Source: Panax quinquefolius (Eukaryota; Streptophyta; Magnoliopsida; Apiales; Araliaceae). From it: a DNA stretch of 64,000 bases. Positions within the stretch are counted from its first letter, which is position 1; each line of letters starts with the position of its first letter. The translations under genes and the position numbers were made by a program. Positions 22,587-33,866 of the stretch are shown piece after piece. Location of the stretch: positions 39,628,189 through 39,692,188 of the forward strand of contig CM035163.1 of NCBI GenBank assembly GCA_020205615.1. The letters run 5' to 3'. Under the pieces are notes generated by a model. That model did no database searches, was not told the DNA's origin, and worked only from the letters and a program-made list of their open reading frames with translations.

Positions 22587-23424
22587 TATATTGGGAACCT
22601 AGATTTGCCTAATCTTTGGTCGAATAGTTGCACCAATCAATAATTTTATGCCCATATATATGATGTTTATAGCAATTTATATATTGCATGTGTGAGTATG
22701 TGTATGGATTTCTTCTCATTTGAGACTTGTATGGTTGATGAGCCTTTCTTCCTGATTGACCTTCCTACCTTCATACAGTTCTACGATTTTGAAATTTTGT
22801 AAAGTACGAACCAGTTCTATGATTGTATCCAGGTCTTCTTGTAGGGTTGTTTCCAATCTATATGACTTTTCTAGACATGGTCATATACTTTATTTTACTT
22901 TGCAGTTTTACAAAACTCAGACCAGTATGTGACCTGTTATCCTTTGGAACAACAATCTGGTCAGCGAAGATTGGTTGGCAAGAGATACTTGGTTCACTAG
23001 TATCTTTGGATTTTACAACCACAATGTTTCTATGGGAGGAAGAAGCATTGTTTTTGTTTGCTTCCAGATACTTTTCCATTCTTAGATTGGATGAAGACAA
23101 ACCTTCAAATCCCAATCCTAATCTATCAGAGGCAACTCTCTGACTTGTGATAGGTGAGTTCATAGATGAGGAAGATTGATTCGACATAGAGATTATCTTT
23201 TCCAATTCCTCTATATTAGAATTAAGAATAGATTCTCTTAGTGTCAGTTATCTTTCTTAAATTCTTATTCTCTATTTCAAGTTTGGATAGAGAGGCACTG
23301 CTTCGTAAAGTAGTTTCCAATTCTACTTCCACTTTCTCTTTTTCCTCTTGAAGAAGAGAATGATCCTTTGATAGAACCCTAAATAACTTCATATATCTAT
23401 GAAATTCAGATGTAATATAATGCA
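22587..23424 (-). pseudogene. Copia-1 Gag tail: coiled coil and knuckle remnant
   Basis: Minus-strand continuation of the Copia-1 Gag. It starts HYITSEFHRYMKLFRVLSK and runs through a Lys/Glu-rich heptad region (LLQEEKEKVEVELETTL, LSKLEIENKNLRK), then a Ser-rich linker (NQSSSSMNSP). Toward 22620-22700 there is a degraded knuckle-like stretch. This coiled-coil tail after the capsid is typical of one plant copia Gag type. At its start the frame joins the Gag fragment at 37149 exactly when Chr-B(+) and one AAGCA copy are removed. At its end it joins the fragment at 2818 when Chr-B(-) is removed. At least two stops; dead. Confidence 0.88.
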
Positions 23425-23429
23425 AAGCA
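23425..23429. repeat. Target site duplication of Chr-B(+), left copy
   Basis: AAGCA, matching 37144-37148. Confidence 0.92.
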
Positions 23430-24843
23430 TGTAAGACCCCAACTTTTATTAAATAAAATTCTAATTTAATTTATGATTATTATTCTAAAACTATAAAATG
23501 TTAAATTGATAAATGGTCAAATGATCAATTAATTGGATAAGTGAGTAAATAAAAGGGCGATTAAATCTTCTAGAAGCATGGGCTATTGGGAGGTGGCTAA
23601 GAGGCTGATAATTGAGTGGGAAATGCTGGGAATTATTTCCCCTAATACTCCCAACCTTTCCCTAAATTATGCACCAAACATTTCTTCTATTGGTCCATTT
23701 GTTTTGTGGGGCAAGGATGTTGGTCATTCATTTTGGCTAAGTAAGTCAAATTTTTATCACTTTACTTCTCATTTCACTCCCTCTCATAGCCCAATTTTTA
23801 GCAATAGAAAAGATAGAGAAATAGAGGAATAATAAGAAGGAAGGAAGAAACTCTTTAAAGATAATGAATAAAACTTTGGTTAATCTCTAATTTTCAATTA
23901 TAGATGTTAATTTCATGGATTTTATGTATAGCTGTTATTTTTATACTTGTTTTAGATGATTTGCACAAGTATTAAACAAGAGAAAAAAGAGATTAAGCTT
24001 TTCCGAAATTTCGTCAAAAAATTTAGATCTAACAGTGATTGGTGGTTTATTTCAAATCTAAGACCATGGTTGGACTCCTAAAATATAGTAGATCTGATCT
24101 GGGAAGAAATTTTAAGAAAAACTCGTTGAAAAAATTTTGGATCGCGGGAAAGTCGCCGCCGATGAACTTTCCAGCAGAGCCCATTTCAGTCATTTTTCAT
24201 TCGAAATTTGGAAAAACTTTCTTCTACAAAGTTGTATAGAATTAAATTTTACATAAAAAAGACATAAGATTTATAATTTTCTGATAAAAGGGGTAATTAT
24301 TATGAATTATTGAAGTTTTTAAATATTGGAAATTATAATTAAATTATCAAAAAAATTATTTGGGCTAAAATATTTTTATAGAAATTTTATAATATCAGTT
24401 TAGAATTAATGTAAATTTTTGATGAATTATTGAAAATCGAAGTAATTATTGTATTTTAAACTATTTATAGTTAGTTTGCAAATAGAAGAAATTCATAGAA
24501 AATTCTATGTATGATAAAAATTATGAAACTTGGTGAAAATCCTATAATATTATTTTATAATTTCGGACAACTTTGAAAAATTATTGAATAATGTAAATAT
24601 TTATTGTAGTTTAAAGTTATTTATAGTTAGTTCAAAAATAGAGGAAATCCATAGAAAATTCTTTGAATGGTGGAAAATCATGAACTTTATTGAAAAATAT
24701 TTTAATAATATAAGATTATTATTGATGATGTTTTAAGGATATAAAAGTATGTGGAGTTAGTATTTCTATTTTGAAGCTATTAAATGATAGTTTTTATAAA
24801 TAGAAATAATTTTAAAAAATTGTCGGATAATCCGACAAATGTG

Positions 24844-24848
24844 AAAAA
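24844..24848. repeat. Target site duplication of Chr-C, left copy
   Basis: AAAAA, matching 33371-33375. Low complexity, but the flanking Chr-B sequence is collinear with Chr-B(-) across the junction. Confidence 0.75.
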
Positions 24849-25255
24849 TGTGAGACGCCGAATTTTATGAAATGAAAGTATTCAATTTTTTTATAATTAT
24901 TATTCTATTTGGTTAAATTGATAAAAGGTTAAAGTTAAGGGTGATATTTGAAAATTTTGCAAAGTATGCAAGTTGTTATAAAATATTCATTTGGTCGGGG
25001 AATATTCGTACGAGGGCACAATCATTGGTGGACCCCATAACGGAAGTATTGTCGTATTTAAAAAATGATAAAATTATCATTTTATAAAAATAACGGCGAA
25101 AGTGTTACTGTTAAAATTGTTGAACTACTCGGTAGTAAAAGTACAGTAATATGCGCGGTTGCATAGTAGCACACGGTATTGATTATTGATGTTATGTAAG
25201 AAGTCACTCAGTTATACTCAATTATTGCTACAGTAATTGCTACAGCGGTAGTGTT

Positions 25256-26344
25256 AAACTGATACAATATAACAAACATCAAGTTTAACTACAGCGGAAC
25301 AAGCAATCCATTAGAAGAGTCAAGTAGAGAATAAAGTCTACTATCTTCTATGATTTAAAAGGTTTTTCATCACTTTTATCGCTGGAACTCAGCTTAAAAA
25401 ATAATCCACATCATCAAATCATCCCTGCACTACAGGCCAAGGATATTCTTTAGTATCACGACCATGAATTATCCATGCACTACGGGTTAAAGATAATCAT
25501 ATTTTCATCAACGGTCCTGATCATGCCATAAAATAATCTATCTTTGCACCCTTGGCCGAAGAGAATCCATAGCCATAATCATACCAAAAACTGTCCATCA
25601 ATGCACTACGGGCCAATGAGGACTTTTTCCACATCATTTGTAACATTACGGTCATGATTATATCGAATAATCCCTGGTCATAATCATACCAAGTCCATCT
25701 ATGCACTACAGGCTACAGATGACTTTCAACATAATCTAAACATGAGGATGATGACAATGACATAATAATTCAATAAAACAAGTTCAAGAATTAATTTATC
25801 TAGGAACCAATAATGTCCAAATTGTCAACATGATACTTCTTTGTAGAGTAAAATTTAAGAATGCTCAGAAGAATATTTCCATGAAAAAGATACTGGATGA
25901 AGTGCAAACATCAAGGATATTCCACTAATTTCATGAAGTATAGAAGTCAAAGCTTTAACCAACTGAGTATAAGAAAATATATGAAACTGCAAATGGATTT
26001 TTGTCCGCTATGCGGTAATCCACTTAGACAGATCATTTCCACAATTTAATAAGGAATGAATACAAAGGATCATTCACCATGCATGTGATAATCCACATAG
26101 ACAGGTTATTCCAACATAATAATAAAGAATGGAATAACAGAAGAAATCACCATGCATGCGATAGATCGCACCGATAGGTTATTCCCAACAGAATAATAAA
26201 TAATGGAACCAGGTCAGGCGTAATACGCACCGACAGGATATTCCAACAGAATAATAAAGAATGGAATAACAACAGAAATCACCATGCATACGATAGATCG
26301 CACAGATAGGTTATTCCAACAGAATAATAAATAATAGAACCAGG
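25256..26344 (-). repeat. Chr-D 3' LTR, partial
   Basis: Direct copy of 27659-28740. Contains CTTTG...CAAAG hairpin copies (25425-25715) and part of the TTCC-type tandem array (26040-26340). Breaks into gag sequence at about 26345. Confidence 0.88.
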
Positions 26345-27091
26345 TCATGCGTATAAACAAAGTTTGTGAATATAAACCAGGTCATCTGAATATAAAAAAA
26401 GTTTGTGAGAAATGAGGTATTGACGTATATTGGGTTTCAAACCTCTTAGAAATATTCGCATCATTCGCTCTTCATTATCGACCAAATGGGATGCAAACCG
26501 AGACAATTCGGCAAACTTAGCCTCGTACTGCGACACGGTCATATTGTTTTGCTCCAGCATGATGAACTCCACCTCCTTCATGTGATGAATACTTTCAGGG
26601 AAGTACTTGTCGTTGAATAGCTCTTGGAACTTCTCCCAAGACATCTTGAGTGCGTCAATCTGAGTACATTTTACAGATTCTCACCAATAATCTGCCTCTT
26701 CACGCAACATAAAGGTGGCAAAGGGAACCTTTTGCTCCTCGGAACATCCCAAGACATCAAATATCTTAGTGATCTGCTTTAATCACGTCTCCGCCTTAAG
26801 TGGTTCTGGCTTTCCCAAAAACTCTGGTGGTCCTAGCTCCTTGAACTGCTTAGTGGTGACCGACCGTGGGTTGCCATTATTTTCACCTGCATTATGAACA
26901 GGAGCCGCCTTCGCCTGATGTTGCATGAATTATAAAAAGCTCCTAAACGTACCGTCGTTCATCAATTGATCAGTGTTGTTGTTTACAGGAGGATTATCGC
27001 CATCCTATTGCACATTGTCCTGATTATTGATCTGTGGAGACTCAATGGTCTCCTGTGCTCCATTACTTATCTCAACATTTTCAGATGTCAT
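26345..27091 (-). pseudogene. Chr-D gag, partial
   Basis: Minus-strand frame from ATG at 27091 (MTSENVEISN). Several stops lie in the first half. It contains the capsid core: GPPEFLGKPEPLKAE, IFDVLGCSEEQKVPFATFML, and an open 99-codon end with MSWEKFQELFNDKYFPES, MTVSQYEAKFAELSRFASH and IFLRGLKPNIRQYL. Nearly the same protein as Chr-E Gag but including about 25 residues that Chr-E has lost. It ends abruptly in LTR sequence at 26345, so zinc knuckles and pol are missing. Confidence 0.9.
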
Positions 27092-27264
27092 TTTTAAATA
27101 CTGCCACAAAATAAGGGTTATTTAACATATCACATATTATCTCTATACTCTGACCAACCAATTAAATACCAAATAAACTTAGGTAGGTCATACTAGCGAA
27201 GGAATTCCCCGTCTCTCCCCTCCTAGTTCTTGTCTCACATCTCAGCCAGGGATCATATCCCTAA

Positions 27265-27276
27265 GCTCTAATACCA
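27265..27276 (-). other. Chr-D primer binding site
   Basis: Minus-strand TGGTATTAGAGC, initiator-Met tRNA type, two bases after the LTR end. Confidence 0.9.
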
Positions 27277-27278
27277 AC

Positions 27279-30200
27279 TGTGACGCCCCCAAAATTAGGT
27301 ATACATCACCCATCTTGGGTCATCAAATACATGGTACAGAATACAAATACAAACTAATTATACAACAGTCGTGTAAAATACGACAAAACATATGCTGTGA
27401 GTTTTAATACAAATATTGTCATCTAGACAATATCCACACTCAATGGAGTCCTCATTACAATTATTATTACACTATTTAACAGAATAGTGAGGACTACTAT
27501 GACACCATCTCAGACCATTACTCCATTCCCCGACTAGTCCCGACTACGTTCTCATTTTTTGAAGAGAACAATGAAAGTAAAAGGGTGAGCTCAACTAGCC
27601 CAGTAAGAAATATTATAACTAAGATAATGCAAAATAAATTATCGTTAGCCTTCAACAGTGTTAAACTGATACAATATAACAAACATCAAGTTTAACTGCA
27701 GCGGAACAAGCAATCCATTAGAAGAGTCAAGTAGAGAATAAAGTCTATAATCTTCTATGATTTAAAAGGTTTTTCATCACTTTTATCGCTGGAACTCAGC
27801 TTAATAAATAATCCACATCATCAAATCATCCCTACACTACAGGCCAAGGATATTCTTTAGTATCACGACCACGAATTATCCATGCACTACGGGCTAAAGA
27901 TAATCATATTTTCATCAACGGTCCTGATCATGCCATAAAACAATTTATCTTTGCACCCTTGGCCGAAGAGAATCCATAGCCATAATCATACCAAAAACTG
28001 TCCATCAATGCACTACGGGCCAATGAGGACTTTTTCCACATCATTTGTAACATTACAGTCATGATTATATCGAATAATCCCTGGTCATAATCATACCAAG
28101 TCCATCTATGCACTACAGGCTACAGATGACTTTCAACATAATATAAACATGAGGATGATGACAATAACATAATAATTCAATAAAACAAGTTCAAGAATTA
28201 ATTTATCCAGGAACCAATAACGTCCAAATTGTCAACATGATACTTCTTTGTAGAGTAAAATTTAAGAATGCTCAGAAAAATATTTCCATGAAAAAGATAC
28301 TGGATGAAGTGAAAACATCAAGGATATTCCACTAATTTCATGGAGTATAGAAGTCAAAGCTTTAACCAACTGAGTATAAGAAAATATATGAAAGCGCAAA
28401 TGGATTTTCGTCATTTATGCAGTAATCCCATAAACAGATCATTTCCACAATTTAATAAGGAATGAATACAAAGGACCATTCACCATGCATGTGATAACCC
28501 ACATGATAAAGTTATTCTAACGTAATAATAAAGAATGGAATAATGAAGAAATCACCATGCATGCGATAGATCACCGACAAAGTTATTCCCAATGAATAAT
28601 AAATAATGGAACTAGGTCAAAGCGTAATACGCGACCGGCTGAGGATATTCCAAATGTAATAATAAAGAATGGAATAACAACAAAATCACCACCACGCGCG
28701 TGCGATAGATCGCACGCAGACAAGTTATTCCAACAGAATAATAAATAATGGAACCGTGTCATGCGTAACGCATGCATGACGAGGATATTAACGTAATAAT
28801 AAAGAATGGAACTGTGTCATGCGTAAAATCACGCATATGAGATATTCCGGCGAATAATAATGAACGGAATAATAGAAGAATTTCACCATGTATGTGGTAC
28901 TTCGCATAAATAGGTTATTCCAACATAATAATAAAGAATAGAATAACAAAAGAATTTCACCATGTATGCGGTACTTCGCATAGACAGGTTGTTCCAACAT
29001 AATAATATGGAATGGAATAACAAAAGACTTCACCAGGCATGCGATAGACCGCATAGACAGGTTATTCCAACAGAATAATAAATAATGGAACTAGGTTAAG
29101 CGTAATACACACCGACAGGATATTCCAACAGAATAATAAAGAATGGAATAACTGAAGAATTTCACCATGTATGCGGTACTTCAGATAAACAAAGTTATTC
29201 AACATAATAATAAAGAATGGAATAATGTGAAGAATTTCACCAAGTATAGGGTAGTCGCACAGATACAAAGTTATTCTAATGTAATAATAAAGAATGGAAT
29301 AACAGAAGTTCTCTTCATGAATACAAAAGAAATAATACCCCTTACGGGTACAACAAATAATATCCCTTACCTTAGAAAGAAGAGTACTGGATATAGGAGT
29401 AGTGAAGTAGCAGAATACTTTTCTTTTTTCTCTCTATAGTTTCTCTCTCTAGAGTTTTAGTGAATTCGTAAGAAATAATGAAGGAATGAGCTTCTATTTA
29501 TAGAAGATGGACTGCATAGTAACTAATTCATGAACGGTCCAGATTGAATTACTTTTAAATGGACGGTCCAAATTTAAAACAAAATCTTTTAAATAAAATA
29601 TAATATATTCTATTTATAATCTAATAAAACGAATAACTTTATAAAAGTATTCTGTTTTATATAAAAAAGATTTTACTATGCAAAATACTATGCATGCACT
29701 ATGCAACACTGCATAATAAAATATAATATATTCTAATTATTGTCTAATAAAATAAATAACTTTATAAAAGTATTCTGTTTTATATACAAAGATTTTACTA
29801 TGCAAAACACTATGCATAATAGAATATAATATATTCTATTTATAGTCTAATAAAATGAATAACTTTATAAAAGTATTTTGTTTTATATAAAAAGCTTTTC
29901 TACTTTATTACATTAATAATACTAATAAAACAAAACTGAGTGACTTATCACGTAAGCATCAATAATCAATACCGTGTGCTACTATACAACCACGCGTATT
30001 ACTGTACTTTTACTACCGAGTAGTTCAATAGTATTAACGGTAAAACTTCTGTCGTTATTTTCACAAAATATTTTTATCGTTTTCTCAATCCGACAATAAT
30101 TCCGTTGCGGGGTCCACCAATAATTGTGTCGTTGTATGAATATTCCCTGATAAAATGAATATTCCCCGACCAATCGAATATTATATAACAACTTGCATAC

Positions 30201-30317
30201 TTTGCAAAATTTATAAATACTACCCACAACTATAACATTATATCAAATCCACACCATAATATTAAAAAAAATTATTTCGAGAAAATTAAATATTTATTCA
30301 TAATCTTGGGTCTCACA
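27279..30317 (-). repeat. Chr-D 5' LTR
   Basis: 3,039 bases: minus-strand start TGTGAGACCCAAGATTATG at 30317, end GGGGGCGTCACA at 27279. TATA box (minus) at 29495-29502. Tandem hairpin array at 28430-29320. CTTTG...CAAAG copies at 27830-28130. A repeated AT-rich block in U3 (about 29580-29880) has the phrase TTTATAAAAGTATTCTGTTT two or three times. Confidence 0.9.
28430..29320 (-). repeat. Double-hairpin tandem array in Chr-D LTR
   Basis: About 12 units. Each has a GTTATTCCA...TGGAATAAC inverted repeat around TTTATTATTA and a second small hairpin. Second-stem variants include TGCGAT-AG-ATCGCA near 28710 and ATGTG...CACAT at 28490-28505. Unit length is about 60-74 bases. Confidence 0.85.
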
Positions 30318-31168
30318 ACAGTAATACGCGTGGTTGCATAGTAGCGTACGGTATTGATTATTGTTGCTTACGTAAGAAGACACTGAGTTATACTCAATTA
30401 TTGCTACAGTAATTGCTGCATCATATCTCTCATATTATTAATTCAATTATTGTCACAGTATCATCTACATAATATGTTATACTATTAAATAAATAATTGA
30501 GAAGACAAAGTTATTCATATTATTATTTACAATATTGACAATGTCTAGAAGTTCTGTCAAGGGGAGGTTTGGTCACCTAATTGCGCGCCAATAAGGAAAA
30601 ATCCTTATCGGAAAGCCCCTTCTTTCCTGGGAACGACCTGGTTGGTAAATATTATGAGTTATAATATTAATGATGAATAAGTTCGTGTTGATTAAAGATG
30701 AAATCGATAGTTCCATTGTGTTAGAATTATTAGTGTTAGTGAAAATTGACATTTATTTCAATAATAATTGATGTCTGGAGGTTATATTGACCAATCGGGT
30801 AATTCACCGGATAAATGAGCAATTAATTGCTATTAATTCGCATGCTTATAACTATGTGTTCACATGTGTGTACTATTGATTCACATGATTTACTATTAGG
30901 GGAGTTGGAGCAAGAATGATAATACTTGCATGACTAAGTTAAAAATAGAGGTATAGTTGAAGGTACTATACTATAATTATTATTTTTTACATGTTTAGAA
31001 CTATTGAGTCATATGATTTACTATTGATTCACATGATTTACTATTAGGGGAGGTGGTGCAAGTTTGATAATACTTGCAGGACTAAATTAAAAATGAAGAA
31101 AAAGAGGAAGGTATTATACTGTAATATTTCGAGCCCCAAAACGTGCAATTATCAAAACTATATTTTCC

Positions 31169-31176
31169 TATAAATA
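31169..31176 (+). promoter_or_regulatory. TATA box of Chr-C LTR
   Basis: TATAAATA in TTTCCTATAAATAGAAG. Confidence 0.75.
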
Positions 31177-31351
31177 GAAGTTCATTCTTCCTTCATTTCT
31201 CACCAATTCACTAAGTCTCACAAGAGCAATTATTATAGAGAAATTATAGAGAGAAAGAAGAGAAGTCTGTTACCTCACTATTCTAGAATCCAGTTTTCTT
31301 CTAAGGTAAGGGGTATTATTTCTTTCGTATTCATAAAGAGAGCTTCTGTTG

Positions 31352-32010
31352 TTCCATTCTTTATTATTATGTTGGAATAACCTGTCTATGCAAAGTACCG
31401 CATACATGGTAAAATTCTTCTGTTATTTTATTCTTTATTATTATGTTGGAATAACCTGTCTATGCGAAGTACCGCATACATGGTGAAATTCTTCTATTAT
31501 TCCATTCTTTATTATTATGTTGAAATAACCTGTCTATGCGAAGTACCGCATACATGGTGAAATTCTTCTATTATTCCATTCTTTATTATTCTCGTTGAAA
31601 TATCACATGCGTGCGTGATTACGCATGACCTGGTTCCATTCTTTATTATTCTCGTTGAATATCCATGCATGCGGATTACGCATGACCGGCTCCATTCTTT
31701 ATTATTCGTTAGAATATCCACGTCGTGCGGATTACGCATGACCGGTTCCATTCTTTATTATTCGTTGGAATATCTCATGCATGCGGATTATGCATTACAC
31801 GGCTCCGTTCTTTATTATTCTTTGGAATATCCGCCTGCATGCGTATTACGCATTGACACGGTTCCATTATTTATTATTCGTTAGAATAAACATCGCGTGT
31901 GTTCTATCGCATGCTTGGTGAATTCTTCGTTATTCCCTTCTTTATTATTCGCCGGAATAACTCATACATGTGGATTATCACATGCATGGTGAATGATCCT
32001 TCGTATTCAT
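31352..32010 (+). repeat. Double-hairpin tandem array in Chr-C LTR
   Basis: Starts of TTCCATTCT-type units at 31352, 31426, 31500 and 31574 give a 74-base period; later units are about 55-62 bases and more diverged. Each unit has stem GTTATTCCA / TGGAATAAC and a second stem, ATGCG / CGCAT (31462-31477). In the last unit the second stem is ATGTG / CACAT (31968-31983), which still pairs. Confidence 0.9.
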
Positions 32011-32166
32011 TCTTTATTAAATTGTGGAAATGATCTATCTACGTGGATTACCGTATGGCGAGTGAAAATCCATTTGCAATTTCGTATATTCTATTATACT
32101 CGTCTGAGATATCATTTCTTTTGTACTCGTCATGGAATATCATTTTCTTTGGTATTTTTTTTAACG

Positions 32167-32395
32167 AGTTACTATTCATGGATTACTATTCACCCTATTA
32201 CTATTCATTCTAGTATTATTCACTCGGGTATTCGGAGCACTTTTTGTGCCAGAGTACTATTCACGAGTTACTATTCATGGGTTACTATTCACTCTAGTAT
32301 CATTAACTCGGGTATTCGGGATACTTTTCATGTTGGGGTACTATTCATGGGATACTATTCCCGAAGTACTATTTATGGGGTACTATTCACCCGAA
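32167..32395 (+). repeat. TACTATTCAC repeat cluster in Chr-C
   Basis: About 14 copies of TACTATTCAC or a one- or two-base variant, with 4-12 base spacers such as GAG, GGG and CCC. Continues with short spacers to the CCGAAAAATATATTTC block. Confidence 0.9.
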
Positions 32396-33630
32396 AAATA
32401 TATTTCTTTTTTGTCCAAATTATTTTTGGTACACTAATATTATTCTTGAATTTTACTCTACAAAGCAGTATCATGTTGACAATTTGGACATTATTGATTT
32501 CTGGATAAATTAAATTATAAATCTTTAAAATTTATCCTTGAACTTGTTTTATTAAATTATTATGTCATTGTCATCATCCTCATGCTTATATTGTGTTGAA
32601 AGTCATCTTTGGCTTACGTGTATAGATGGACTTGGTATGATTATGACCAGGGATTATTCGGTATAATCATGATCATAATGTGACGAATGATGTGGTGAAA
32701 GTCCTCATTAGCATGTAGTTCATTGATGGACAGTTGTTGGTATGATTATGACCATGGATTATTCGGTATAATCATGACCATTGATGATTACATGAATATC
32801 CTTGGCCGTGGTGCAGGGATGATTCGATTTTATTTATTGTCGAGTCTCAAATGATAAAGTTGATGAAAAACTTTTTAAATCATAGAAGATAGTATATTTT
32901 ATGCTCTATTTGACTCTTCTAATGGATTGCTTATTCCGCTGCAGTTGTTGATCTAAAACTTGTTGTCTATTGTATTCTATCAGTCATTATACTGTTGAAG
33001 GCTAAGGATAATTTATTCTGCATTATCTTAGTCATAATATTTCTTACTGGGCTAGTTGAGCTCACCATTTCTTTCATTGTTCTCTTCAGGAAATGAGAAT
33101 ATAGCTGGGACGAGTCGGGGAGTGGAGTGATGGTCCAGGATAAATGGCTTTAGTAGTCCTCACTATTCTACGAAATAATGTGATAATAATTATAATGAGA
33201 ACTCCATTGAGTATGGATATTGTCTAGATGACAATATTCTTGTTTAAACTCTCAGCTATGTTTTGTCGTATTTTACACGACTGTTGTATAATTTAGTTTT
33301 TTTTGAATTTATGTACCATGTATCTGGCGACTCAAGATGGGTGATGTATACCTGTTTTGGGGGCGTCACAAAAAATATATGAAGTGAACAGTCTGACAGG
33401 AAATATTCATTTTATTGGGGAATATTCGTACGTCGCTGCCGAAATAACCTATCATTAGTGGGCCCTATAACAGAATAACTGTCAGATAGGGAAAGCGGCA
33501 GAAATAACCTTTTTAAAAATTGATGACAAAACTTTTACCTTAAATTTTGAAATACCTGTGATAAAAGTACAGTAATACGTGTTATTCCATCGTAACACAC
33601 GGTATTGCACAGTAATTCATATCATTATTT

Positions 33631-33717
33631 CTTACGTAAGAAGTCACTCAGTATTTTATTCAATAATTATCACAATAATTATTGCACAGTAATTTATATT
33701 ATTGATTCTTACGTAAG
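33631..33717 (+). promoter_or_regulatory. Duplicated CTTACGTAAG palindrome in Chr-B U3
   Basis: Two perfect CTTACGTAAG palindromes (33631-33640, 33708-33717), each followed by AAGTCACT and embedded in a 77-base duplication. The ACGT core suits plant bZIP or NAC-type factors. Single copies or variants occur at the same U3 place in Chr-C (30367) and Chr-E (about 38728). Regulatory role inferred. Confidence 0.45.
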
Positions 33718-33866
33718 AAGTCACTTAGTATTTCATTCAATAATTGTCACAGTAGTTATTGCACAGTAACTCATATTATTAGATATGATATAATTAGACA
33801 AGTTGGCAGTATTGTGAGTCTATGTTAATAATTGTGAATAATGGTTCAAAGATTGAAAAGGGTGTT

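Larger units (their letters stand above)
25256..30317 (-). mobile_element. Chr-D: truncated minus-strand chromovirus
   Basis: From right to left: a full 5' LTR (30317-27279), PBS, part of gag (27091-26345), and then directly a 3' LTR piece (26344-25256) that lacks its last ~376 bases. All pol, the rest of gag and the LTR start are missing. LTR pieces 25256-26340 and 27659-28740 are near identical, so the insertion is fairly young or converted. Gag and LTR are close to Chr-E. The left junction shares the microhomology CTACAGCGG with Chr-C. Confidence 0.88.
31306..33089 (+). other. Candidate leader intron in Chr-C LTR
   Basis: Donor CTAAG|GTAAGGGG at 31306. Acceptor is a pyrimidine tract ending TGTTCTCTTCAG at 33089. 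Chr-E 3' LTR has the same acceptor (56928) and the same donor position. The 1,784 bases in between hold all repeat arrays of the LTR. Inferred. Confidence 0.4.
24849..33370 (+). mobile_element. Chr-C: LTR (probably solo), split by Chr-D
   Basis: Starts TGTGAGACGCCGAATTTTATG, ends TTGGGGGCGTCACA at 33370, flanked by AAAAA. Chr-C sequence occupies 24849-25255 and 30318-33370 and is collinear with the uninterrupted solo LTR Chr-F (59541-63615). Around the Chr-D insert, about 100 bases (25151-25242) are repeated at 30318-30420, so the junction is not a simple integration. No Chr-C coding region is present. Confidence 0.85.
30318..33370 (+). repeat. Chr-C LTR, main segment
   Basis: Contains, in order: a U3 block with CTTACGTAAG (30367-30376), the GTCTAGAAGTTCTGTCAAGG block (30540), a TATA box (31169-31176), a splice-donor-like site (31306), the tandem hairpin array (31352-32010), TACTATTCAC repeats (32167-32395), CTTTGGC hairpins (32610-32830), an acceptor-like site (33089) and the 3' terminus. 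No coding potential beyond chance frames. Confidence 0.88.

Noticed and set aside
22823..23143. 106-codon plus-strand frame
   Set aside because: Antisense to the Copia-1 Gag tail, whose coiled-coil sequence is the better reading.
31993..32508. 171-codon plus-strand frame in Chr-C
   Set aside because: It is the TACTATTCAC repeat read through (YYS repeats in translation); a by-product of the repeat, also seen in shifted frames and at 61267-61746.
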